Shown here: positions 26,801-38,800 of the stretch, one piece after another | How positions within the stretch are numbered: the first letter of the stretch is position 1 | Layout: every line of letters starts with the position of its first letter | Origin: Scolanthus callimorphus | Lineage: Eukaryota; Cnidaria; Anthozoa; Actiniaria; Edwardsiidae | Length of the DNA stretch: 64,000 nt | NCBI GenBank assembly: GCA_033964015.1 | Contig: CM066924.1 | Span: 1,364,001 to 1,428,000, forward strand | Direction: 5' to 3' | Translations under genes and position numbers: made by a program | Notes under the pieces: generated by a model | Databases searched by the model: none | Seen by the model: only the letters and a program-made list of their open reading frames with translations | Told to the model about the DNA's origin: nothing

Positions 26801-29800
26801 AACTTGCAATTTCGGGCCTACTTCCAATAGTCCTGTTTCTAAATGTCTACTCTACCGCTGAAAAGTCATCACCGGCGCATAAATACAGTGGGAGCTTCAA
26901 TTTGAAGCCAAAAAAGTTGTGAATACCAAGCGAGTCGGAAAAGTTTCATCAAGTTTGTTTATTGTCTCCATTCAAGCTTCATCAGTTTCTCGTGGGTATT
27001 CACAACTTTTTCTACTTCAAATTGAGGCTCCCACTGTATTTATGCGCCGTCGATGTCAAAGACAGCCTTCACTTTAGTTACAATTACTCAAGTGATTATA
27101 AGAATTTACGCGCGCTGATTGGTCGAGAGAGCTTCATATTCTCTCGCTATTAATCACCACATTGAAAGGATTGGGAGTGTAATTGGGAGCTCAACCCATC
27201 ATATTTCCCTCAGAGGCGGATAGCACAGGATATATGTCATGTACAGAAGACAGCTATTGGCGTTCCAATGACCATATTTGGACAGTCTATCGATGTGCTG
27301 AATAATAATCGCCGATAATCACGGAGCCTGAGGCGAATACTACCGAAATCACTAAACTGCCGGCACCCTCGAAAATTCGATCGATCGTTTGTCAGTTTCG
27401 GTTCGCTCGTCTGTTTTGATTGATCCAAATGGTCACGTGACATTTAAATTTTTGTATCAAACAATGGAAAAGGCGTGTTTTTCCATTGTTTGGTACAAAA
27501 TTTAAATGTCACGTGACCATTTGGATCGATCAAAACAGCCAGACGAGCGAACCGAAACTGACAAACGATCAATCGAATTTTCGAGGGTGCCGGCAGTTTA
27601 GTGATTTCGGTAGTAATTGTTAATTAATCAAAAAGATCCATTGTCCAATAGAACAGTAGCGAAAGGAAAATGTGTTTTGCGCTCGCTGCGTCTTGGGGGA
27701 TGAACAATGGTTCCTGTGACGTAACAGCAAGACAAAGAAAGAAGAACAAAGACCTGCTTCTCCTCAAACAATAAAAAAACGTCAATCGGAAATATTCAAA
27801 AATCAATAAAATATTCACGGCCCGCGCAAAACCCATTTTTCTTTCGCTACGGTTCCCTTGGATAATGGATCTTTTTGATGAAATGTGGTTAATTACTGCC
27901 TTCAGTGCCTCTTTAAACTTAATAACGCGAGTTCTATTGTATTATTCCTGTGATACCTATGGTGCTCCGCTCTGCGGCCTTTGGCCGCTAAGGAGCTCCG
28001 CAATGAAAAACGTCTGAAACAAGATATAACTCACAGGAGCCATACTGGTCTTCCTTCCCGGCTACGATGAGATACTGACCCTTCGAGACCGACTTGCCAA
28101 CAGCAAAGAGTACGGAAATACAAAAAAGTAAGTTTAGTAATTTTGATCAGATAGTTATTTTTGATCAGATCTATATAGACATCATTCAAGTCTATTCAAA
28201 GCGTTCAGTCGGTAGATTCCGCCGATATCGCTTTTTAGTGCTATTTTCTTAGCGGAATCTAGCCCCTTGAAGCTTTGAATAATCCTATAGAAATCTCTAA
28301 ATCAATATTCAAAAACAAAGTTTCATGTTTGATTTACCAAATTCAATCCAGAACATTGCTCTATATTCTCTAAATCAGCCGATGGAAATGGATGCTTTCT
28401 CCGACTTGGTATGTCGCTATGCTGTCAAAATGGCGGCTGACACAGGCTCTTTAAGGTCAAGTTACACGAGGCAATTTTTCTTTAAAACTTGATGTCAGTT
28501 ATAGCAATTGAGATCCTGTCTTTTTCAATCTTTCAGATATCAGTTATTCACCTTCATTCGTCCATGCAGCCTGGCGAACAACGAAAGGTACAGAAATCGT
28601 TTGATTTTTTGTTTCAAAATTTTTTACAAACGTATATTACCACAGGAAGATTAAAAAAAGGCGTCATCAGTATGGAATGTTTGGCTTGAGCACGCATACG
28701 TACGCTTTTTGCGGGACCTTTTGCGGTGACACTAAAGCCCTGGCTCAGCTAGGACACATGTAGCGTGCAACGTTATATCTGGATGCATGTTTCCTTCATG
28801 TTTTCCTGTTTAGTCGCGCTGGAAACATTGTCGCGCGCAACATTTTTTATAGCTGGGACACAAAGAAACGGTTTTCGCCGAGACACGTGTGCGTTCAGTT
28901 ACTCGGTGCTGTAGACAAATGCGCGCGCTACATGTGTCCTAGTTTAGCCGTAGCTTAAGGGGTGTCGGCTTTCGCAGGCTGCTCACTCATAGCCCATCTC
29001 AGTGGGTCTTTTCACATAGCCGAGACGCCACTGCCACAAATTGTTCGACGTTTGCGCTTTCAGTTCCTCCTCTAAACCTGTTGTTTATACCCCATAGGTG
29101 TTCAGGAAACTACCGCCGTTTGTCCGTAAAATTGTAAGTAACCTTAACGCAATCTTAATGTAATCTCAACGCAAAAGAGATGAAATTAGATTTCTATCAT
29201 TTTTTAACTCCACAGTTTGTGAATATATATATAGGCTCATATAGCATTATAGCAAAAGACAAATGAAGCTCCACATTTTGATGGAATTTGGAGGATAGGC
29301 GGGACTCCAAAATAGTTTCGAGATTCTATGTCTTTGTAGATGTAAGGTTTCTGGTTTGCATGCCCACTCTTCTAGTGACTAAAACGTTATTGAAAGATAT
29401 GATTATGAGAAAAAAGGATGTAAACGTTTAGAGAGGTGATACTTTCATCAGCTAAAAATAAAGATTTTTTTCGGAATGTCATTCCGCTGTGCCTCGTATC
29501 TTGTTGATTGAAATCTTGACATTTGGCTAAACGTAGTTTATGTATTGCGTGACAGATTATTTCAACGAATATCGCCGAGACGAGCGTGACAATTGATGAC
29601 GTAGTATTTGTTATTGACTCAGGGAAAGTCAAAGAGGTAAGATTGTTCGAGAACTGAAAGATTATTATGTGTTACGATGATGACCTCGATGGTTATGGGC
29701 ATTATGTTAAGGATAGACTGCTTGCAGCCCCTTCTTCGGCGAACGTCCGTAAATCGAGGGAACGTTTTTTCCTTGCGGCGCGCTTCGATTTGTTTACAGT

Positions 29801-32800
29801 CCCCCGTGGTGCATCTCTCCCTCTCCTGGGTAACTCGACACTGTAAACAAATTGAAGCGCGTAGCGGGTAAAAAACATTCTCTCGATTTACGGACGTTTT
29901 TGCCGAAGAAGGGGCTGCAAGCAGTCTATGTTAAGGACAATAAAAGTAAGTGAAAAAGAAAAGTTTGTTCTGGTGCTAATGACACTGGTGATAACACAGC
30001 TTTAATGGTAAAGCCTACCATCCCCGCCAAACGTGTTCACCCATTACTCGACGTTTTAACTGTTATTCTTAAAATTCGGTTCCCTAGCAAGAGTCTCCCA
30101 CCCACAAGCTCTTTTCTCCCCGCTCCTCCCCCCCCCCCCCAAATCAATGTTGTTCCTATAGGGATATCATCGGAGTTTTGTGCGGTGCAGTTGAAATTTC
30201 AACATTGCACAGGGGGAGAGGGGGAGGCAAATTAATGTTGTCCTGTCTTTCGTCGATCTTGCGAGCATTTTTAGCGTTACTAAATAGAGGGAGTGTGCCA
30301 ACTAGTTCTGGCGCCGATTGTAGGCTGTTCTGCTCCATGTTTCTAATACGGCATCGCATTAGTTCAGCTCTCCAAATCAGCCTTCCAAATTTCATACCTA
30401 CATCGCCGCATACAAATTATAAGGGGTGCACATGTCTTATAACCTCTCATGGAGTATTCATTATTGACTATATTTTTAAAAGAGCTTGCAAACGCCTCCA
30501 TGCCGTAAAGAAGGCTGCAGAAACCTGTCCTTGGGAAAAGCTGAATTTCCCAAGGCACACGCATGGAAAGTGTTCCGAATTCACAAGGATAGCCGTGGGA
30601 AATCCGAACACTTCTCATTCTTTTACCATGGGAATTTCAGCTTTTCCAATAGAGGGGCTTCTGCAGAAACTCCTTGCGTCCCTAAGGCTGACATAGTCTT
30701 AGTATACATGTCATCTAGTGAGGCCTATCCTTGAACTCCCCGCCCGTCTGGTCTGATCTTCCCGATTTCTTTTGCAAACTCGTGGAATGTGTCCAAATGT
30801 CTGTACAACGCATAATCTATCCTGAGCTCTCATATGATATCGCCCTCAAGGCCGTCTGCGGCCTCAGGGCTGAGCGATGAAGCTTGCAGGAAGTTTGTCT
30901 CGGGTACGCAGTCTTCGGATCTCGTTGCGCACCTCTTGCATCAGCCCTCGAGGGTCGTATATGGATATGGGTTGCGCTGTCATGGCGCTCTTAGAGCTAA
31001 TCGTACCATCCCTAGGACAGAACGTCTTGTGGCTTATACATATGTCTTATTGTATATGATCACTACTGTACCTGTCCACCCATGTAATTTAGTCATTGGC
31101 TACTAGAGCAGATAGAGCAGATTTCGTATGACTGTGAAAAGTGCCGCGAAAGAGTTGTTCCGCGCCGCGACCGTGACCGTACCGCGACTGCACGATTTCA
31201 TTCGGTGTCTACAGCAGGCCAGGTTCCGTACCGCCACCGCGACCGTACCGCGCCTTGTCACGGTACTTTTCACAGTCATACGAAATCTGTTCTAGTACCG
31301 TGACACGGCGCGGTACTGTCGCGGTGGCGGTACAGAGCCTGGCCTGCTGTAGAAACCGAATGAAATCGCGTAGTCGCGGTACGGTCGCGACGCGGCACAA
31401 CTCGTTCGCGGAACTTTTCACAGTCATACGAAATCTGCTCTATTAAAGGTAACTGATTATTATTAATGAGCGCATTGCGCGTTCTTGTCGTAGAAATCTT
31501 TTGACGCTTTGACCTCCGTGTCGACTCTTCATGCTGGTTGGGTATCCAAGGCGAGCGCTATACAAAGACGGGGAAGGTAAGTCCTTTTGCCTCTGCTAGA
31601 AAATAATTTGCGTAACGTAAGCGTCACTTTTTAGAACTCTCGCATGGATAAAGTGCGCTGTTCCTGTCAAGAAAAAACTAGAGATCATACTCAGGCCCGT
31701 AGGCAGGGGTTCGACAGGTTCCAACGAACCTCTGGAATCAAAATGTAATCCAATTTACCTCAGAAACTAGCCAAGAACAAAAACGTCAAAAAGCCAGCAA
31801 AATCAGCAAAGACGAACTTTCAAACAATTCCAGCCACTGCCCTGATAGTTAGAACTGCATTCCTAAGAGTATCCATCATGCCCTGTATTCAAGCTTGCAT
31901 CAAATATTATACCACAACGCTCGCGTTTCTCGAATTCTGATTGGCTCTCGGCAATGGGTAAATGAAAGCCTATATACTACGGAACGCGCCATCGGCTGCA
32001 CCTCGTGAGTCCACAACATTTTGACCAGTACTGGATTCTCGCGTAATGTTTTTCATCAAAGGAGGGCTCGCTAGCAATTTTGGTTCAAACTTTATGTTGG
32101 GGAAGAGTTGTTAGGTTTGTGCACCAGCGTTTCCAACATCACGTGACTTCACATGACGTGACGTGACATGACGTGATATGACGTGACTTTACGTGACATG
32201 ACATGGGGCTTTCTCTTGGCCGCCATATTGGATTCAACATGTACTGTCTTCTCTCTTTATAACCGGATTATTCTTTCCACGTTCCTCCAAAAAGGGATTC
32301 TGTGGAGGAGGCGGTTGTGGAAGATTATGCTTCTTCCCTGGATGATCTCACTTACTCCAAATAAGCCCCAGGATGGGACATTAAATACCACTGTAGAGAA
32401 AGTGATTTCATTTTAAAATTTAGAACCTTTGGCGAGGATCTAGCTGCTTTTCCATTTTACTTTACTCTTTTTTTATAAACCCGCTAAACGGTTTCTTTCT
32501 ATCTCTAGGGCGGGTCGTTGCTCTCCTGGAACATGTTACCATTTGTTTAGCCACGTGAGATTCGAAAGTCTGCAGCAGTACCAAGTGCCAGAACTACTTA
32601 GGGTACCCCTACAGGTAAGTCAGATGTCACGCCAGGTGCGTCACGTGAGATTCGAAAGTCTACAGCAGTACCAAGTACCAGAACTACTTAGGGTACCCCT
32701 ACAGGTAAGTCAGATGTCACGCCATGTGCGTCACGTGAGATTCGAAAGTCTACAGCAGTACCGAGTGCCAGAACTACTTAGGGTACCCCTACAGGTAAGT

Positions 32801-35800
32801 CAGATGTCACGCCATGTGCGTCACGTGAGATTCGAAAGTCTACAGCAGTACCAAGTGCCAGAACTACTTAGGGTACCCCTACAGGTAAGTCAGATGTCAC
32901 GCCAGGTGCGTCACGTGAGATTCGAAAGTCTACAGCAGTACCAAGTACCAGAACTACTTAGGGTACCCCTACAGGTAAGTCAGATGTCACGCCAGGTGCG
33001 TCACGTGAGATTCGAAAGTCTACAGCAGTACCAAGTACCAGAACTACTTAGGGTACCCCTACAGGTAAGTCAGATGTCACGCCATGTGCGTCACGTGAGA
33101 TTCGAAAGTCTACAGCAGTACCGAGTGCCAGAACTACTTAGGGTACCCCTACAGGTAAGTCAGATGTCACGCCATGTGCGTCACGTGAGATTCGAAAGTC
33201 TACAGCAGTACCAAGTGCCAGAACTACTTAGGGTACCCCTAAAGGTAAGTCAGATGTCACGCCAGGTGCGTCACGTGAGATTCGAAAGTCTACAGCAGTA
33301 CCAAGTACCAGAACTACTTAGGGTACCCCTACAGGTAAGTCAGATGTCACGCCATGTGCGTCACGTGAGATTCGAAAGTCTACAGCAGTACCGAGTGCCA
33401 GAACTACTTAGGGTACCCCTACAGGTAAGTCAGATGTCATGCCAGGTGCATCACGTGAGATTCGAAAGTCTGCAGCAGTACCGAGTGCCAGAACTACTTA
33501 GGGTACCCCTACTGGTAATTCGTTTCTGCTGGTTCTGTCTGAGCTGCGATCACTTCAGGTTATTTAAGTGTCACACAAGACGAGTCGATGGTCACGCTAG
33601 GTGATTCATGCACGTATAACATTTCAGTTTCCCAAGGTGCGGGGATAAGACCATAGCAATACCACGGATCTGAAATTTATAAAACCAGATATAATATTAC
33701 TCGCGTCTCATGCGAGGCCAACAGCGCTGCGCACAGATTCTAAACTTAGATCACCTGACTCAAACAAACAATCCCTCTGAAATCCTATATCGCGCTCGAA
33801 ATACGAGCCAGGGTAGGAGTACATACAAGCTCTACTATAATGAGTGGAATACTACCAGTTTACCAATTCATTTTGTATCGTTCTTTAGAGAGAAAACTGA
33901 AAAAATTGGAGGCAAGTCTATTTATTTGTCTGAGCTTTTAATTAGTGTGACATCATCTGTGAGCAGCGCTATTGGGTAAAGTTTGTCACGTGATCGATAC
34001 GTCAGCGTAAAATACGTCACGCCGCGCTGTCACGTCACGCTGTGCTGTCACGATAGGCAGCAGAGCTGCCTATCGTGTAATGTGTTGATGTGCCTAGGAG
34101 TGAGACCACTAGGAGCTAATATTTTTCTATGTTTCAATGACAGGAGCTTTGTCTTCACGCCAAATTGCTGGCAAATTCCACCACCTCGGTCGCTGATTTC
34201 CTGGCCAAAGCGCCCGAACCTCCTGCCTACCTGGTCTTACGGAATGCTGTCGCTCTTCTCAAGGTACTATCAGCATGGACTTCACGCTGTACAATGTTTC
34301 AAGTAACCAAATACCTGATCCGTGTATTGTTTTTGGATCATACAAATCAGACCCCGCCACTTTTTTTTCTCGAGCTGTGCCATTGGCGTCAAAATAACAA
34401 ATTCTAGTCGGCAAATAATGAAGTTTGGTCGCCATAATAGAAATCTGCTCGCTATTTTTTCTCCCCCATTAATACTGTTGACAGATAATTTTAAAAACCT
34501 TCACTACACAGCGGCGTAGCCAGGAATTTCTGAAGGGGGTGGGGGGCGGATAGTGAAAACATGGGACGAAAATGTTCAAATTTCCTCCAGCAAATACAGT
34601 AAATGTAAAAAAAATCTCCCGAGAAAGTGCCCCCCCTGCCTCCCCCCCCCCCCCCCCGGCTACGCCCCTGCTACATCTGGAAAGGTATGTCGCCATTTGG
34701 CGACTAGGTTGAAATTTTTCCTCGTGATCGTAATGTCGGTCCTCACAAACCGGTGGAGTGACCGAAAAGACGGCTGTGGATTCGAAACGCGACCGGGTGA
34801 AAATGCGCGCAAACGCCGAACTTCAGTCGAACTTCTTCTGTGGCATTCTCGTACCCAGAGCTCCCCGGCTCGTCACTTCGCAGGGGAGGCTCTGGGGACA
34901 TCCATTTGAGGGTCGTCGCTGATTGGCAGATTTTAAGCGTTGGAGCATGCGCTAAAAGGTCTTCCCCTAAGCGGCTCTGTATTAAATCTCGCGCATGCGT
35001 CAGTGGCTGTCACCAGAGCCTCCCCCGCGAGAAAACGAGCCGGGGAGCTCTGGGTTCGAGAATGCTTCTGTGGAACCTTTGCTTTTTCACAGGATGCCGC
35101 TTCAATAGACTTTATAATAGAATACGGGACGACTCTGGCCGAACGACGTTTATAGGCCTTAGTTTTTATTGTTATAATTCAATGAGTATCTTTTTTTGTA
35201 TCAGAACATCGACGCCTTCGACAAATGGGAAGATCTAACAGATCTCGGTAAGATTTTTGCCCTATTTTATATACACTGGATATTTTCATTAAAAATCTTG
35301 GAGTTTGTGTTTGTTTCTGGAACATTTTGAATTCCACTGGGAAAAAACCGCCCATTGTGTGGTGATTAATCAAGCGAAGAAGGGATCGGTCTATTTAGGC
35401 CCAGCGCAAACGTCGCTCTTCTTCTGTCGAACTTTTCCTTTCTCAAAGGATGCCGCTTCATTACACTTTATAATAGAATACTTTTCTATAGTATTGGAAC
35501 GGCGCGACTCTGGAACGACGTTGTCGCAGGCCTTACCGTCGATTGCACACGCACGTCAAGAACATGTTTTGTCAGCACGTGAAAAGTTTCGGTCACAATG
35601 TTCATTTCCGCAGTAAATAAAGCAAATGAACGTTTTACCTTTTCTACTCATGAGCTTTACGCATGCGCGGGCAAACAAAATTCGACCATTCTTGAACCCA
35701 GACCATTCTTGAACCCGGCTCGTCTCCTCGCGGGGGAGGCTCTGGTGACAGCCACTGACGCATGCGCAAGATTTAATACAGAGCCGTTGAGAGAAAGACC

Positions 35801-38800
35801 TTTCAGCGCGTGCTCCAACGTTCAAAACCAGCCAATCAGCGAGGGCTCTCAAATGGCCGCCACCAGAGCCTCCCCTGCGAAGTGAGGAGCCGGGGAGCTC
35901 TGGATACGAGAGTGAAGTTCAACTGTCAAAACTTCGAAGTTTCACGTGCCTAAAGAACGAGCGTGTTGACGGTAGGAATTGATACCGCCTTCTTGAATAT
36001 TTCGAATAATTCGATTGTTTTGTTCGCACAGGTCGCCATCTTGCTGATCTGCCAGTCGAGCCTCGTCTTGGTAAAATGATCTTATACTCTGTCTTGCTGA
36101 AATGTATCGATCCTATCATCACCATCGCGTGTGCCCTGGCCTATAGGGAGCCTTGTAAGTACTCACTAGATTAGATGGTACGAGAGATATGATTGGTCAT
36201 TGTTTACAATGACTACCGCGGTGCTCTGGCCTATAGGGAACCCTGTTAGTACTCGCTAGCTTTGATAGTACGAGATGTATAATTGGTCATTTGGATTTTT
36301 TATGGCATTTCTTGAATAGTACGTAAGTTATGATTGGTGCTTACAATCACTACCGCGGTGCCCTGGTCTATAGTGAACCCTGTAAGTACTAATTAGCTTT
36401 GATAGTACGAGAGATATGATTGGTCAATCGGTATTTTTGTGGAATTTCTTGAATAGTACGTAAGTTATGATTGGTGCTCACACTCACTACCGTGTGTGCC
36501 CTGACCTATAGGGAACCATGTAAGTACTCATTAGCTTTGATAGTACGAGATATATAATTGGTCAATTGGTATTTTTGTGAAATTGTCTGAATAGTATGTA
36601 AGCTATGATTGGCGAATTGCTTACAATCACCATCGCGTGACCCTGGCCTATAGGGAACCCTGTAAGTACTTATTACCTTTGATAGTACGAGAGATATGAT
36701 TGGGCAATCGGTATTTTGGGGGAATGTTTGGAATAGTACGCAAACTATGATTGGTGGATTACTTACAAACGTCTTTGTCCTTTTTAGTTGTTCTACCTAT
36801 GTATGCAGCCGAGAAACGAGCAGCGGTTTTGGCCAAGAAGAGAATGATTCTGGATCAGTACAGCGATCACTTGTTGTTTGTAAAGGCCTTTAGGGTAAGA
36901 AATAGGCACCGGTAGAGTATGAGTCACTATGGATCAGTACAGCGATCACTTGCTTTTCGTGAAGGCCTTTAGGGTAAGAAATAGGCATTGGGCCAATTCA
37001 GCGGCCACTTGTTCTTGGAGGCCTTTAGGGCAAGAAATAGGCACACAGTAGAGTGCATGAGTTACTATGGATCAGTACAGCGATCACTTGCTCTTCGTAA
37101 AGACCTTCAGGGTAAGAAATAGGCACCAGTAGAGTAAATGAGGTACTGCGTCCACTAGATTACAAACTACAGCAGTCACGTGCATTAAGGGTAAGAAATA
37201 GGTACCCCCTTGAATGCAAGTGGCTTAGTGAAGTCAATTCGGACCAGCATAATGGTCACTTGTTGCAGGGCATTCAGTTAATGAATAGGCGCCCACTAGA
37301 GTACATGAGGTCCAGTGAAGCCAATCCTTGATCGGCAGGGGCTACCTGAATCCTTCATGATCGATGTGTTTCACTTGCTATTCTTCTCAACAGGGCTGGC
37401 AGAAGGCGCGGGCAGAGGGGTTCGACAAGAACTACTGCCAGAGGAATTATCTCTCTCCTGCAACCATGGAAATGATGGCGGGAATGAAGTAAGAATCTTA
37501 GTTTAAAATGAAAATTGCCGTCAAAGTAGTTGTAACAGAATTCTACAAAACCAGTATTTTTACATGGAAACTGCTGACTACCGACTGCCGACTTCAGAGT
37601 TGCTGCTTGGTAACCAAAGAGGAAAGAAATGTAGACCAGCCGGGCGTAATTTGATCAAATCCCTACTGAAAACAATGTATAAAATCGACAATGCTGTTTC
37701 TTAATAATAAATCATTGTTTGACATAGATCTCAGATTGTGGGCCACCTTAAAACCTGTGGATTCATTCGGCCGCGCGGAGCTGGAGATCTAAGGGATCTG
37801 AATGCTAACTCCAATAACTGGGCTGTTGTCAAGGTAACTTCTCATCCTTTTACGCATTTCAATCCTATTGTAAGACTACTGGCCTTAGCCAGAGGTTCTA
37901 ACATAAAGAACCGAAAAAATGGATAAAAAACTGCATGCAGTCCCTTAATTGGGGAACATTCGTTGATACAAGAGAAACGTTTTTACACTATGCGCGCTTC
38001 TATTGACCTAAGCGCTTTGTTTGGGTGTAAAGTTTCCAGTCCGCGGAACTCACCGCACAAGTCCCTCGTGCTGCGCTGAGCGTGAATGGAAACTCGAGAC
38101 CCAATCTCAGCACGGTAGTATACAATAAAGAAAACAAGTATATAATTAAGAAAACCCGTGCGCGAGTAGTGAAAGATCTCAACCAGGAAGTGCGCGGAAT
38201 TTTTTAGAGTTCACATGTTTTATGCTACCATCATAATTGCTGGCGCTGTATGATTGTGTCTAATTTTCCAGGCAGTCCTGGTCGCTGGCATGTATCCACA
38301 AGTAGCCCGCGTCGATCGCGCCGATAACAAACTGACGACTCTGTAAGTACAAATGCTAGGTCCGTTGTTAGCCCCCAAAATAGTTTTTCTATGGCGGAGA
38401 AGGAAAGTTAATTGCCACTAACGTTTTCATTTGTATTTAATAAAATCCCTGCCTTCCTTCTTATAGTGTTGTAGAACATCAAATATTCGTTATTTGATTT
38501 TCACACGAACGTAAGAAGGCAATGATCTTCATTTGACTTATGCCGCCTAGCTAGTGTTTTAAGCCCTGGCTAAAATAGGACACATGTAGCGCGCGACATT
38601 GTAGCCGGACACATGTTCCCTTCATGTTTCCCTGTTTAGCCACGCGAGAAACATTATTGCGTGCAACAAATTTTGTAGCCGGGACACAAAGAAATGTTTC
38701 TTCGCAAGACAAGAAACATTTCATGTGTCCGAGACCCACGCGTGCGATGTTTCCTAGTTGAGTCACTCGGGAGTCCTGTCCAACTGTTTCCTAGTTGAGT

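Noticed and set aside
32543..33604. A stand-alone 353-codon repeat-protein gene
   Set aside because: It is the frame of YTHDC2 exon 24 read through tandem copies of its own end; it has no promoter, its first codons belong to the helicase motif VI exon, and each unit contains a splice donor.
34840..35885. ORFs with [30 protein letters not shown] text, similar peptides in several places
   Set aside because: These are translations of the family B MITE-like element; similarity between them reflects the repeat and not a protein family.
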